From: Gp6-AA40 sp963772955
Lineage (GTDB): Bacteria; Acidobacteriota; Vicinamibacteria; Vicinamibacterales; UBA2999
DNA: 64,000 nt
Direction of reading: 5' to 3'
NCBI GenBank assembly: GCA_963772955.1
Contig: CAVYZF010000018.1
Location: 3,828 to 67,827 of the forward strand
Position 1 is the stretch's first letter. Each line of letters starts with the position of its first letter. Shown here in pieces: positions 35,747-44,268 of this stretch. The position numbers were made by a program, and so were the translations under genes. A model generated the notes under the pieces. It was not told the origin of the DNA. It ran no database searches and saw only the letters and a list, made by a program, of their open reading frames with translations.

Positions 35747-37981
35747 ATGATCCTCACGTGGCGGCCGCTCGTTGTCGTGTGGCTCCTTATCGCAATCACG
35801 CCTCTGCAGGCGCGCAGTGGCGATGACCCAGTTGCTCGGCCGGCTGCGCAGCAGCGGCCGCGGATCGGCGTGGCATTCGGTGGGGGCAGCGCACGTGGTC
35901 TTGCGCACGTCGGAGTCGTGCGCTGGTTCGAAGAACACCGCATTCCAATTGATCTGATCGCTGGAACCAGCATGGGTGGGCTCATCGGCGGAGGTGTGGC
36001 GGCAGGCATGACCTCCGGTGAGCTGGCCGAGATGCTGGAACGTGTGAACTGGGACGAGATGTTCGGCTTCACGCCGTTTCGGTACAAGAACATCCGCCGC
36101 AAGGAGGACGCGCGCGCGTATCCCTCACGGATCGAGTTCGGCGTCAAAAGCGGCGTCGCCCTGCCCATTGCGCTCAACAACGGCCAGCAGGTCGACTTCC
36201 TGCTGGCGCGCATCGCGGGTCCGTACGGCAGCGTCTCGAGCTTCGACGATCTGCCCACGCCATTCCGCGCGATCGCGGTCGATCTCGTCACGGCTCAACA
36301 GGTCGTCCTGGACAACGGCTCGGTCGCCTCGGCCTTGCGCGCCACGATGTCACTCCCGGGGATCTTTCCGCCGGTGGAACGCGACGGGAGGGTGCTCGTC
36401 GACGGCGGCGTGATGAACAACGTGCCGGCCGATGTCGTGCGAGGCATGGGTGCCGACGTCGTCGTCGCCATCAACGTCGGGTACATGGGAGACACGCGTA
36501 GTGTCAGTCGTTCGATCCTGGGGCTGATGAACCAGACGATCGACGTCATGATGCAGGCCACGACTCGTACTTCCATGACAGCGGCTGACATCATCATCAA
36601 TCCACCCCTCCAAGGTTTTACGAGCCTCGACTGGAGACGGAGCCCAGAGCTTGCCGCGGAAGGATACCGGGCGGCCGAAGCGATGAAGGACCGGTTGCTC
36701 CCCCTCGCGGTCGATGAGAGCCAATGGGCGGCCTATCTCGAGGCCCGTCGCGCCCGCCGGAAGACAGCATGGCCGGCGCCACAGTTCGTATCGGTGGTCG
36801 GCGCGGTGCCATCCGACCGCGCGCGGATGGAGTCCCTGCTTGCTCCTTTTGTCGGAGATCAGACGCTCGACGTGCAGAAGCTCGAGACGACGCTCGAGAC
36901 TTTTGCCGGACTGGATAGATACGAAACCGTGGGGTGGGAACTTGACGAAAACGGCGGACGCCCCGGGCTCCGGGTGGAAGCCCGCCCGAAATCTCATGCG
37001 CCCCCGTTCCTGATGCTAGGTGTGAGCCTGCAAAACACGACAACCGACGATTTTGCGTTTCAGCTTGCCGCGCGGTACTTGACCTTCGACGTGTTCGGGT
37101 CCGGCTCGGAGCTGAGAATGGACGGGACCGCTGGCGCTGAGCCCGGCGTCTTCGCCGAGCTCTATCGACCGTTCGGACGAACGCCGCTCTTTGTCGTGGG
37201 CACGGCAGGGGCACGCCGCGAGACATTGAGCTTTGTGAGCGAAGATATCGTGACGGCACGGTACAACGAAGACAGGGTCGGTGTCGGACTTGCGGTGGGT
37301 GCGAACCTCGGACGCGACAGTGACGTGCGGCTTGGCGTGTGGGTGGGAGACCTGAGCGCGAACGTCCAGACTGGCAATCCTGGCCTCCCGGCGCTCAACG
37401 GACGAGAGAACCGTGCGCGGCTCGCCTGGCGCTTCGACGGACAGGACAGCACAGTTGCGCCGTCGAGCGGCATCCGTGCAACGGCCAGACTCGATCACAT
37501 TCTCGAGGCGCCGGATGTGCCTCCGGAATTCGTCACGGATCGCTCGAACGACGATGTCACACAGGCGGATTTTCGCAGCTCCGTCTTTTGGTCCGTGCTG
37601 CGTCGCGATCGCGTGTTCCTGGCGGGCGGCGCGGGCACCACATGGGGACATCCGTTCCCGACCGAACAGTTTCAGCTTGGGGCACCGCTCCGACTCGGCG
37701 CCTATGACCCCGGTGAGTTTCGAGGAGACCACTACGCCGTCGTGACCGCAGGCTATCTGCGCGCCGTCGGTCGCCTGCCGGACTTTCTGGGGGGCTCGAT
37801 CTATCTGGGCGGCTGGCTAGAAAACGGCTCCGCCTTCAACGACATCGACAGTGCGAGGTTTCGCTCGAACGCAAGCGTTGGTGCGCTGGCCGACACTATC
37901 CTTGGTCCGGTGATAGTCGGTACCAGCTTCGATTTCCAGGGAGCGTGGCGATATTACATCGGCATCGGCCGTCTGTTCTGA
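35747..37981 (+). CDS. Patatin-like phospholipase with outer-membrane barrel (type Vd / PlpD-like)
   Basis: A 744-residue exported protein. Signal peptide MILTWRPLVVVWLLIAITPL. The patatin domain has the oxyanion loop AFGGGSARGLAHVGV (44-58), nucleophile Ser75 in AGTSMGGLIGG and dyad Asp219 in VLVDGGVMNN. A POTRA-like domain follows (VSVVGAVPSDRARMESLLAP, LETTLETFAGLDRYETVGWE). The last 300 residues are a beta-barrel, with FDVFGSGSELRMDG, RLGVWVGDLSANVQ and a final YYIGIGRLF. Patatin-POTRA-barrel is the architecture of type Vd autotransporters such as PlpD. It would display or release a phospholipase A. The ATG starting the signal peptide was chosen; a much longer upstream reading is not supported. 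Confidence 0.9.
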   Translation: MILTWRPLVVVWLLIAITPLQARSGDDPVARPAAQQRPRIGVAFGGGSARGLAHVGVVRWFEEHRIPIDLIAGTSMGGLIGGGVAAGMTSGELAEMLERVNWDEMFGFTPFRYKNIRRKEDARAYPSRIEFGVKSGVALPIALNNGQQVDFLLARIAGPYGSVSSFDDLPTPFRAIAVDLVTAQQVVLDNGSVASALRATMSLPGIFPPVERDGRVLVDGGVMNNVPADVVRGMGADVVVAINVGYMGDTRSVSRSILGLMNQTIDVMMQATTRTSMTAADIIINPPLQGFTSLDWRRSPELAAEGYRAAEAMKDRLLPLAVDESQWAAYLEARRARRKTAWPAPQFVSVVGAVPSDRARMESLLAPFVGDQTLDVQKLETTLETFAGLDRYETVGWELDENGGRPGLRVEARPKSHAPPFLMLGVSLQNTTTDDFAFQLAARYLTFDVFGSGSELRMDGTAGAEPGVFAELYRPFGRTPLFVVGTAGARRETLSFVSEDIVTARYNEDRVGVGLAVGANLGRDSDVRLGVWVGDLSANVQTGNPGLPALNGRENRARLAWRFDGQDSTVAPSSGIRATARLDHILEAPDVPPEFVTDRSNDDVTQADFRSSVFWSVLRRDRVFLAGGAGTTWGHPFPTEQFQLGAPLRLGAYDPGEFRGDHYAVVTAGYLRAVGRLPDFLGGSIYLGGWLENGSAFNDIDSARFRSNASVGALADTILGPVIVGTSFDFQGAWRYYIGIGRLF

Positions 37982-38338
37982 TTGCGAGCACGCTCAAAAC
38001 ATCTGGCCGATGGAGAAGACGATAGGAACGACACCGCTCCTGTTTCGATGGCACAGCGCGGGGGTGGCTCAGCCTTGGCTCCTCCCAAGTCGGCGCTTGG
38101 GTGCCGGTGAATGAATGTGCTTGTGTCTTGCGGCGCGATCGACTTAGCGGAACGGATTCACGAGCACACCCTCGAGCTGAGCAGTATTTCTGTACCCTAC
38201 AATTGCATGTAATTGCATTGCGGCTTCAGCTTCAACGGGCTGCATCGCCGGTAGCAGTTCTGGCTCTTCCCAACCTGCTCGACTCGAGGCGCCTATCGAG
38301 CTGAGCCTTCGTGATCGGGCGCGATATGGGGTCTTGCC
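37982..38338. other. Intergenic stretch with dispersed repeat
   Basis: About 350 bases between the patatin gene and the next exported protein. It holds the dispersed repeat listed separately (38018-38060). The rest shows no gene; a short open frame around 38101-38304 has no family features. Confidence 0.4.
38018..38060. repeat. Dispersed repeat, copy 1
   Basis: Contains ACGACACCGCTCCT followed by GGCACAGCGCGG, shared with 55153-55186 with two differences in about 34 bases, and begins GACGATAGGAACGA, which is also the start of the 20-base tandem unit at 55091-55130. Both copies lie in spacers. It may be the trace of a small mobile or REP-like element. Confidence 0.65.
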
Positions 38339-39604
38339 GTGTTGAACAACGTCCAACCTACGCTGTGGATGCTTTTATCCCTGATCCTGTCAGCGACCTT
38401 AGCGAGCGCGCAGGCCACACCGAATCGCGAGCAGATCTCGCTTCGCGGAACGGTGCAGGCCATCGACGGCACCGCCCGGACGATCACAATCCGCGGGGAA
38501 ACGGGAAACGTCGTCACGCTCGACGTCCCGCAGTCGGTCAGGCGTCTCAATGAAATCCAAGTCGGTGACGTCGTGAGCGCGGTGTACTACGACCAGGTGA
38601 CCGTTACCGCGCACCCGCCAGACGCGCCCGACGCTGACAGGCTCGAGCCTCCGATCGCGACCTCGACGCCCGGCGCGCTGCCCGGCGGCACCGTCGCGCA
38701 GCGGCGCGTGACGACGGTGACGATCACCAGCTGGGACCCTGTAACGCGCGAGGTGACGTTCACCGTACCGTCGGGTGCGACCTACGGGCGTCGTCTCGTT
38801 GAAACGACTGACGCGAACCTCATGACAGGGCTCAAGGTTGGCGATCGTGTGGACGTTACGCGCACCGAAGCGGTCCGCATCGGAGTCGAGCGCGCCCAAG
38901 CGGCTGACCCCGACGATCTTCTGCACCGGCTCACAGCATCGGTGCTGTTCGGGTGGGACAACCAGTTCAGCGGCAAGATGATCAAAGAAGCCGCTGGACA
39001 GACCACGGGAGGGGCGCCGATCAACCTCGGTGAGACGACTTACGACGAGGTGTACGGCCGGATTGGGATGTTCAAGATCGGCGCCGCCTATCGGACCAGC
39101 CCGCGCGCCGAGGCCGTATTGAACTTCGTGTGGTCCAGCAGTTCTGCGGAGGAAGGAGGGGTCGCAATCGGCACGGTGGGCGCGATCCCGACGACGATCC
39201 CCCTCACTGTCGAATTCACCTCGTTCAAGTATTGGGGCATCGAGGTGGGCCAGCGGTGGTTCTTCGCACGCACCCGCTTCACGCCCTACGTAGGCTATCT
39301 CGTGGGCGCCAACCGGCACCAGGACATCCGTGGCACATTCGTCAACGTGCCTCCCAATCTCACGCCGGGGCTTGCAGCGCAGAACGGCAAGTTCTTCGAA
39401 AAGTCGTGGGCGATCAGCTTGGGTCCGACCGGTGGCGTGCTCGTCGGCATAGGTCCCTTCGAGGTGATGGCCGAAACGCAGTTCCGTTTCATGGGCGGTC
39501 TGTCGGATGTGGACTGGCTGGTCGAAGAGGGCCTGAAAGACATCAACAGCGAGAGCTCGCGCTGGTCGTTCCCGATTCTGGTAGGCGCCAGGATCCGGTT
39601 CTGA
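38339..39604 (+). CDS. Exported DUF5666-like / beta-barrel protein
   Basis: A 421-residue protein with a signal peptide (TLWMLLSLILSATLASAQA). Two OB-like beta domains follow, QISLRGTVQAIDGTARTITI with VVTLDVPQSVRRLNEIQVGD and later VTITSWDPVTREVTFTVPSG, each resembling DUF5666. From about 190 on, repeated amphipathic strands (SVLFGWDNQFSGKMIKEAAG, EVYGRIGMFKIGAAYRTSPR, YWGIEVGQRWFFARTRFTPY) form a barrel ending SFPILVGARIRF, with terminal Phe. It is probably an outer-membrane protein with soluble periplasmic domains. The GTG start is followed by ATG 10 codons on, either being possible. Confidence 0.78.
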   Translation: MLNNVQPTLWMLLSLILSATLASAQATPNREQISLRGTVQAIDGTARTITIRGETGNVVTLDVPQSVRRLNEIQVGDVVSAVYYDQVTVTAHPPDAPDADRLEPPIATSTPGALPGGTVAQRRVTTVTITSWDPVTREVTFTVPSGATYGRRLVETTDANLMTGLKVGDRVDVTRTEAVRIGVERAQAADPDDLLHRLTASVLFGWDNQFSGKMIKEAAGQTTGGAPINLGETTYDEVYGRIGMFKIGAAYRTSPRAEAVLNFVWSSSSAEEGGVAIGTVGAIPTTIPLTVEFTSFKYWGIEVGQRWFFARTRFTPYVGYLVGANRHQDIRGTFVNVPPNLTPGLAAQNGKFFEKSWAISLGPTGGVLVGIGPFEVMAETQFRFMGGLSDVDWLVEEGLKDINSESSRWSFPILVGARIRF

Positions 39605-39679
39605 CCAACCTCGATTCACGAGGCGTGGCAGAGCCGTCTATCACGCTACGCCTCGTTGTCCCACGGCGGGTCCCGCCGC

Positions 39680-41368
39680 TCAGGAAACGGTGGGCAACGT
39701 CGCCTCGGCGGCCTGTAGCGCCTGGTAGCGCTGAATCGCGTCGCGTGCGTTGAACAACATCCGTTCGCGACCGAGCCGCTCGTTCAGCTCGGTGTTCCTT
39801 ACGGTCGCCAGGACCTCGGGGTTCAGGCCGACCAGCCAACACACAACGCCGCTTTCCGTCGTACTCTTCTCGCGCTGGATCAGCACCTGCAGTGCCGAGT
39901 ACTCGAGATCTGGTACCCGGCTCATGTCCAGAGCCAGCACGCGCGGCTTGTACTGAGCGACCAGGGCGGCGATCCGGTCGGCCACCGCCTGTGCATTCAG
40001 GTAGAACAAGCGCCCTTCCGGCCGCACGATCAGCAGGCCTTCGAAAGTCTCGTCGTCCGGGTATTCGGGCGACAGCGGCCGCAGCACGTCCGCCCCGCGC
40101 TTGCGGCCGATGACGGATACCCGCGGATTCGCGCTCTGGCTGGCCAGGCCGATCATCGACGCGATGATCGCGACAACGATCCCCGTGAGTGTGCCGAACG
40201 CGAGCACGCCGGCACAGGCGAACACCGCCCAGCGGAACTCCATCGAGCGCACGCTGCGGATGGCGCGGAACTCGGTCGGCTGGATCAAACCGACCGAATA
40301 GACGATCACGACTGCCGCGAGCGTGGCGTTCGGCATCAGGCCCAGGATCGGTGCGAGGAGAAGCATGGTGGCGACCGCCGTGCCCGCGGTCACCAGCGAT
40401 GCCTTCTGCGACTGGCCGCCCGCTGAGCGCACGACCGCGGTCTGAGACGTGCCGCCACCCGCCGGCATCGCACCGAGCAGGGCGCCCCCAAGATTGGCGG
40501 CGCCAGTGGCGACCAGCTCCCGGTTCGCATTGACCGGCGGGTCGGCCGGCCCGGCAAAGGCGCGGCTCGCCGCGATGGTCTCGGTAAAGCTCATGAGCGC
40601 AATTCCAAGCGCGCCCGGCAGCAACTGGTAGAGCAACGAGATGTCCGGCAACGTGATCGCGGGAAAGCCCCGCGGTATCAGGCCGACCGTTGAGACGCCA
40701 CGGCCCTCCAGACCGAACAACCACGACGCCGCTATGGCGCCCCCCACGGCGACCAGGGGTGCAGGGGAATGCGGCTTCAGCCGCTCCATGCCGATCAGGA
40801 CCGCGAACGTCGCCGCAGCGACGGCCAGCGTGATCAGCGAAGTGGTGGGCAGCTGCTGCGCGATGTTGACCAGATCGCGGACGAACCCTTCCTTCGTGAT
40901 GTGAATCCCGAGGAGCTTCGGCACTTGGTCCAGGACGATCACGAGGCCGATGCCTGCCTTGAAGCCCGTCAGCACGGGCGTGGACATGAAGTTGGCGACG
41001 AATCCCAGGCGCATCAGCCGCGCCACCACCAGCATCGCGCCGACCAGCGCGGTGAGCGCCGCAGTCGCCGTCAGGAGCTTCGCCGGATCGCCGTCCGGGA
41101 CTACCAGGCCGAGTTGCGTGCCGGTCAGGATCGCCAGAGTGGTGGTGGAGCTGACGCTGAGCACCCGCGATGAGCCGAGTAGCGCGTAGATCACCATCGG
41201 AGTAAAGGCGGTGTAGAGCCCAACCGCCACCGGCAGACCGGCCACCGTTGCGTACGCCATCGCCTTGGGCAGGACGACAGCCGCGGCGACCAGGCCAGCG
41301 ACGATGTCGAGACGCAACGACGGGGAGCGCGGGTCGAGTGCTTTCGTGGCCAAGGAGACGGACGCCAT
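39680..41368 (-). CDS. SulP-family anion transporter with STAS domain
   Basis: A 562-residue secondary transporter for sulfate, bicarbonate or related anions. It starts SLRLDIVAGLVAAAVVLPKA with MAYATVAGLPVAVGLYTAFT, the signature segment of the family. It has about ten to twelve helices. The loop NRELVATGAANLGGALLGAM and PAGGGTSQTAVVRSAGGQSQ is characteristic. The C-terminal STAS domain reads GRLFYLNAQAVADRIAALVA, ALDMSRVPDLEYSALQVLIQ and ends after NTELNERLGRERMLFNARDA. The ATG giving MASVSLATKAL was chosen. It is divergent from the amidohydrolase gene, with about 100 bases between. Confidence 0.92.
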   Translation of the reverse strand: MASVSLATKALDPRSPSLRLDIVAGLVAAAVVLPKAMAYATVAGLPVAVGLYTAFTPMVIYALLGSSRVLSVSSTTTLAILTGTQLGLVVPDGDPAKLLTATAALTALVGAMLVVARLMRLGFVANFMSTPVLTGFKAGIGLVIVLDQVPKLLGIHITKEGFVRDLVNIAQQLPTTSLITLAVAAATFAVLIGMERLKPHSPAPLVAVGGAIAASWLFGLEGRGVSTVGLIPRGFPAITLPDISLLYQLLPGALGIALMSFTETIAASRAFAGPADPPVNANRELVATGAANLGGALLGAMPAGGGTSQTAVVRSAGGQSQKASLVTAGTAVATMLLLAPILGLMPNATLAAVVIVYSVGLIQPTEFRAIRSVRSMEFRWAVFACAGVLAFGTLTGIVVAIIASMIGLASQSANPRVSVIGRKRGADVLRPLSPEYPDDETFEGLLIVRPEGRLFYLNAQAVADRIAALVAQYKPRVLALDMSRVPDLEYSALQVLIQREKSTTESGVVCWLVGLNPEVLATVRNTELNERLGRERMLFNARDAIQRYQALQAAEATLPTVS

Positions 41369-41471
41369 TCTATCCCGCGCATCTGCGTGCGTCGACGTTA
41401 CGCAACACAGCTCCAGTCTGGCGCTAAGATAGGCGCCACAAACGACGACCACGAACGCAGGAGGTCGAATC

Positions 41472-42980
41472 ATGAAGCGACACAGATCCGACGATGCTCG
41501 CAACAATGGGGCTGGCCCCGAGCGAGCGCAGCGAGTCGAAGGCATGTCGCGCCGCGATGCGTTCAGGACAGCCGCCGCCATCGCAGCGGCGCCGTTCCTC
41601 CTGCGTGACGCGGCTGCCGCTCAGCGTCCTCAGGTCGTCGAAAACACGGGGGCATCGCGGCAACCCATCCTCCTCAAAGGCGGCACCATCGTAAGCATGG
41701 ACCCGAAAGTCGGCGACTTCGCCCGCGGTGACGTGCTCATCGACGGCAAGAAGATCGTCGGCGTCGGCGATCAGGTGAAAGCCCCACCCCAGGCACAGGT
41801 CATCGACGCGACCAACACCATCATCATTCCGGGCTTCGTGGATGCGCATCGCCATTCGTGGGAAGGACAGCTTCGCCGCATCATCCCGGACGGCGCGATC
41901 GCCGACTATATGGCGACGACTCACAACGGATTCGCGCGTTACTATCGTCCGGACGACATCTACGCCGGGAATCTGATCACGGCACTGGGCTGCATCGACG
42001 CCGGCATCACCTGCGTGATCGACAACTCGCACAACTCGCGCTCGGCCGCTCACTCCGATGCGGCGGTTCAAGCACTCATCGATTCGGGCATTCGCGGCGT
42101 TCACGCCTCGGGCGCGCCGCAGACCGGCGAGTGGGATCGACAGTGGCCGCAGGATCTCGAGCGGCTGCAGAAGCGGTTCTTCTCCTCAACCGACCAGTTG
42201 GTCACGTTGCGGATGTTCTCCGGGATGGACCGTCAGAACTATGCGCTGGCGCGGCGGCTTGGGATCAGGATCACGACCGAGTCGAACGCGGCGGGGCCGG
42301 AGTTCGACCAATTCTTGAATGAGAAGCTGGTACGCGCCGACAACACCTTCAACCACTGTCAGGGCTGGCCCGATCAGGTGTGGCAGCGCGTCAAGGACGC
42401 CGGGGCCACGGTCAACGTCTGTCCGAGGTCTGACGCGCAGTACGGGCTCGGCGAGGGCGTCTTCGCATTTCAGAAGGCGCTCGACCATGGCATGCGGCCA
42501 GGCTTCAGCATCGACAACGAAGTGTCGTACGGTACCGACATGTTCACCGAGATGCGCGTCGCGTTCAACGTGCAACGCGCGATCGCCACCTATCGCAAGG
42601 TCAATGGCAACGCCGTGGCATCGGCTTTCGTCAGCGTGCGCGACGTCCTTGAATGCGCGACAGCTGGCGGCGCCGCGTGCGCTGGCTTGCTCGACAAGTG
42701 TGGGACGCTGACGCCCGGCAAAGAGGCGGACATCGTGATGATCCGGACCGATGACATCAACCTCTATCCGTCCAACCATGCAATCGGGACCGTGGTTTCA
42801 GCGGCGGACGTGCGAAACATCGACACGGTGATCATCGGCGGGCGAATACGGAAGTCGCGCGGCCGGATGGTTGGCGTGAATATGGACAGGTTCCGTGAGA
42901 TGGCCGACGAATCGCGAACGTATCTCTTTACGAAGGCCGGCTACAAGCTCGATATCTTCTCGAAGAGCGGTTCAGCATAA
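41472..42980 (+). CDS. Tat-exported amidohydrolase (AtzA/cytosine-deaminase-like)
   Basis: A 502-residue metal-dependent hydrolase. AGGAGG lies seven bases before the ATG. A twin-arginine signal SRRDAFRTAAAIAAAPFLLR follows a short leader. Metal motifs are GFVDAHRHSWEG (His-x-His), NTFNHCQGWPDQVW (His) and GFSIDNEVSYGTDMFTEMRV (Asp). The domain closes with GTLTPGKEADIVMIRTDDIN. These place it in the amidohydrolase subgroup of chlorohydrolases and cytosine deaminases. An export signal is unusual for that subgroup but is seen in acidobacteria. Substrate unknown. The gene is intact. Confidence 0.88.
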   Translation: MKRHRSDDARNNGAGPERAQRVEGMSRRDAFRTAAAIAAAPFLLRDAAAAQRPQVVENTGASRQPILLKGGTIVSMDPKVGDFARGDVLIDGKKIVGVGDQVKAPPQAQVIDATNTIIIPGFVDAHRHSWEGQLRRIIPDGAIADYMATTHNGFARYYRPDDIYAGNLITALGCIDAGITCVIDNSHNSRSAAHSDAAVQALIDSGIRGVHASGAPQTGEWDRQWPQDLERLQKRFFSSTDQLVTLRMFSGMDRQNYALARRLGIRITTESNAAGPEFDQFLNEKLVRADNTFNHCQGWPDQVWQRVKDAGATVNVCPRSDAQYGLGEGVFAFQKALDHGMRPGFSIDNEVSYGTDMFTEMRVAFNVQRAIATYRKVNGNAVASAFVSVRDVLECATAGGAACAGLLDKCGTLTPGKEADIVMIRTDDINLYPSNHAIGTVVSAADVRNIDTVIIGGRIRKSRGRMVGVNMDRFREMADESRTYLFTKAGYKLDIFSKSGSA

Positions 42981-43109
42981 GGGCGATCCACGGTTGAATC
43001 CCGTCCTCCGCGCCCTCTGACCATCGGCAACGGCGGTTCGTCCGGCAGGTTGCCACAGCGGCGCACCTCGCCGCCCGCGCGCGGCCCGAGTGCCAACCGT
43101 CCCTGCACC

Positions 43110-43361
43110 GATGACTGCCGGATCCTTCGGCTTGCGCGCCTCGAACAGCTCCACCACGCGCGGCAGACCGCCCGTGATGTCCTTCGCCTTGGTGGTCTCG
43201 CGCGGGATCTTCGCGAGCACGTCGCCCGCTTCCACCGTCTCGCCGTCCTGCACCATGAGGTGCGCGTGCGACGGCATGTGGTACTTCCGCGTCACCTTGC
43301 CGGTCTTGTCCTTGATCTCGATCGTCGGCTGCTTCTTCTCGTCAGGCGAGTCGACGATGAG
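43110..43361 (-). pseudogene. Displaced rpoC fragment A
   Basis: About 251 bases match rpoC at 56206-56456 in the same orientation with seven or eight mismatches. The encoded piece (IVDSPDEKKQPTIEIKDKTG to RVVELFEARKPKDPAVI) is uninterrupted. By codon comparison all but one of the differences are synonymous; the exception is RETTKTKD versus RETTKAKD. Both ends stop abruptly in unrelated sequence, without start or stop codon. It lies in the gap between the amidohydrolase and the zincin gene. It cannot make a functional subunit. Confidence 0.95.
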
Positions 43362-43393
43362 AATCGGCTCGCTCTTCGGCGGGCGATGCGACG

Positions 43394-44062
43394 TCATCCG
43401 CGAGGGCCACTGGGGGGTCGCCGATATCCGGCGCACGACAGGGCATTCAGCCCGTACCTGACCGATAGCGCCTGCAACTGCGATGCAGTCCGGGCATCGC
43501 TCGACCATTCGTCGAGCACCGCCTTTTCGACGGCGGTCGCAAAGGGCGTCTCGATAGAGTTGTCGCGATTCTCAGATGCCGCCCGCGCGCGCAGTCTCTC
43601 GAGCAACTCCTCAGTCGTGCGCAGGTGCGGCAGGCACGACACTTCGAAGGCGTGCGCCAGTTCGTGGGCGACAATCGCGCCCCGCGGGGCGAGTGGGTTC
43701 GTCATCGTCGAGAGCGAGCGCGGTTGCCCCACGTCGATCTCGATAAAACCGACGACGAGCCCGCTGGGCGCCACTTCGAATCGAGTGCGGCCACTTGGTG
43801 GGAGCGGCAGTTGCACGAATCGAACGTAGAGCAGAAGGTCGCTGGCGTCGCGCAGGTGGCGTAGCAGATCCGAGAAGGTCGCAGAGCGTGCGACGAACTC
43901 CGCCCCGATCGACAGGGTCAGATGCCGCCGCTCGTAGTCGTCGGGGTTGTAGATGATGAAGCGCACGACCTGACTCAACGATGGCGTCGCATCGGCCTCG
44001 CCCGTGTACTCGCTCATGACGAGCGCAACAGGCAACAAGACGACGAAGAGACATCTCCGCAT
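43394..44062 (-). CDS. Secreted zinc-metallopeptidase-like protein
   Basis: A 222-residue exported protein. Signal peptide MRRCLFVVLLPVALVMSEYT, then SLSQVVRFIIYNPDDYERRH. The zinc site is GAIVAHELAHAFEVSCLPHL (HExxH as HELAH). The C-terminal helix is NSIETPFATAVEKAVLDEWS, containing a Glu that could be the third ligand. The closing YGLNALSCAGYRRPP with its Cys suggests a disulfide. Probable secreted protease or zincin-fold protein; no specific family is recognised. Its stop lies 33 bases past the end of rpoC fragment A. Confidence 0.72.
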   Translation of the reverse strand: MRRCLFVVLLPVALVMSEYTGEADATPSLSQVVRFIIYNPDDYERRHLTLSIGAEFVARSATFSDLLRHLRDASDLLLYVRFVQLPLPPSGRTRFEVAPSGLVVGFIEIDVGQPRSLSTMTNPLAPRGAIVAHELAHAFEVSCLPHLRTTEELLERLRARAASENRDNSIETPFATAVEKAVLDEWSSDARTASQLQALSVRYGLNALSCAGYRRPPSGPRG

Positions 44063-44268
44063 TGCGCCTCCAATCGCCGGGCGATCGGATGGTGCGACGC
44101 GGCATGCGCGCGTGTCGGGGGCGTCTGAGGGAAGAACGAGGGGAATTCAATGGGGCGATGCCGTCGATGTGTGCGCTCAACTCCCTCCGTTCTGCCACGT
44201 CTCCACCATGACTCGGTGCGCACCGGCGACGGATCATCTCGGCGCACTCGTCAGGAGGGATGGAGACC

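Noticed and set aside
37162..37473. Minus-strand frame within the patatin gene
   Set aside because: Antisense to the barrel domain; no supporting signal.
43050..43829. Plus-strand frame of 259 codons covering rpoC fragment A and the zincin gene
   Set aside because: It is antisense to the rpoC piece and to the HELAH-containing gene, and changes character at the junction.
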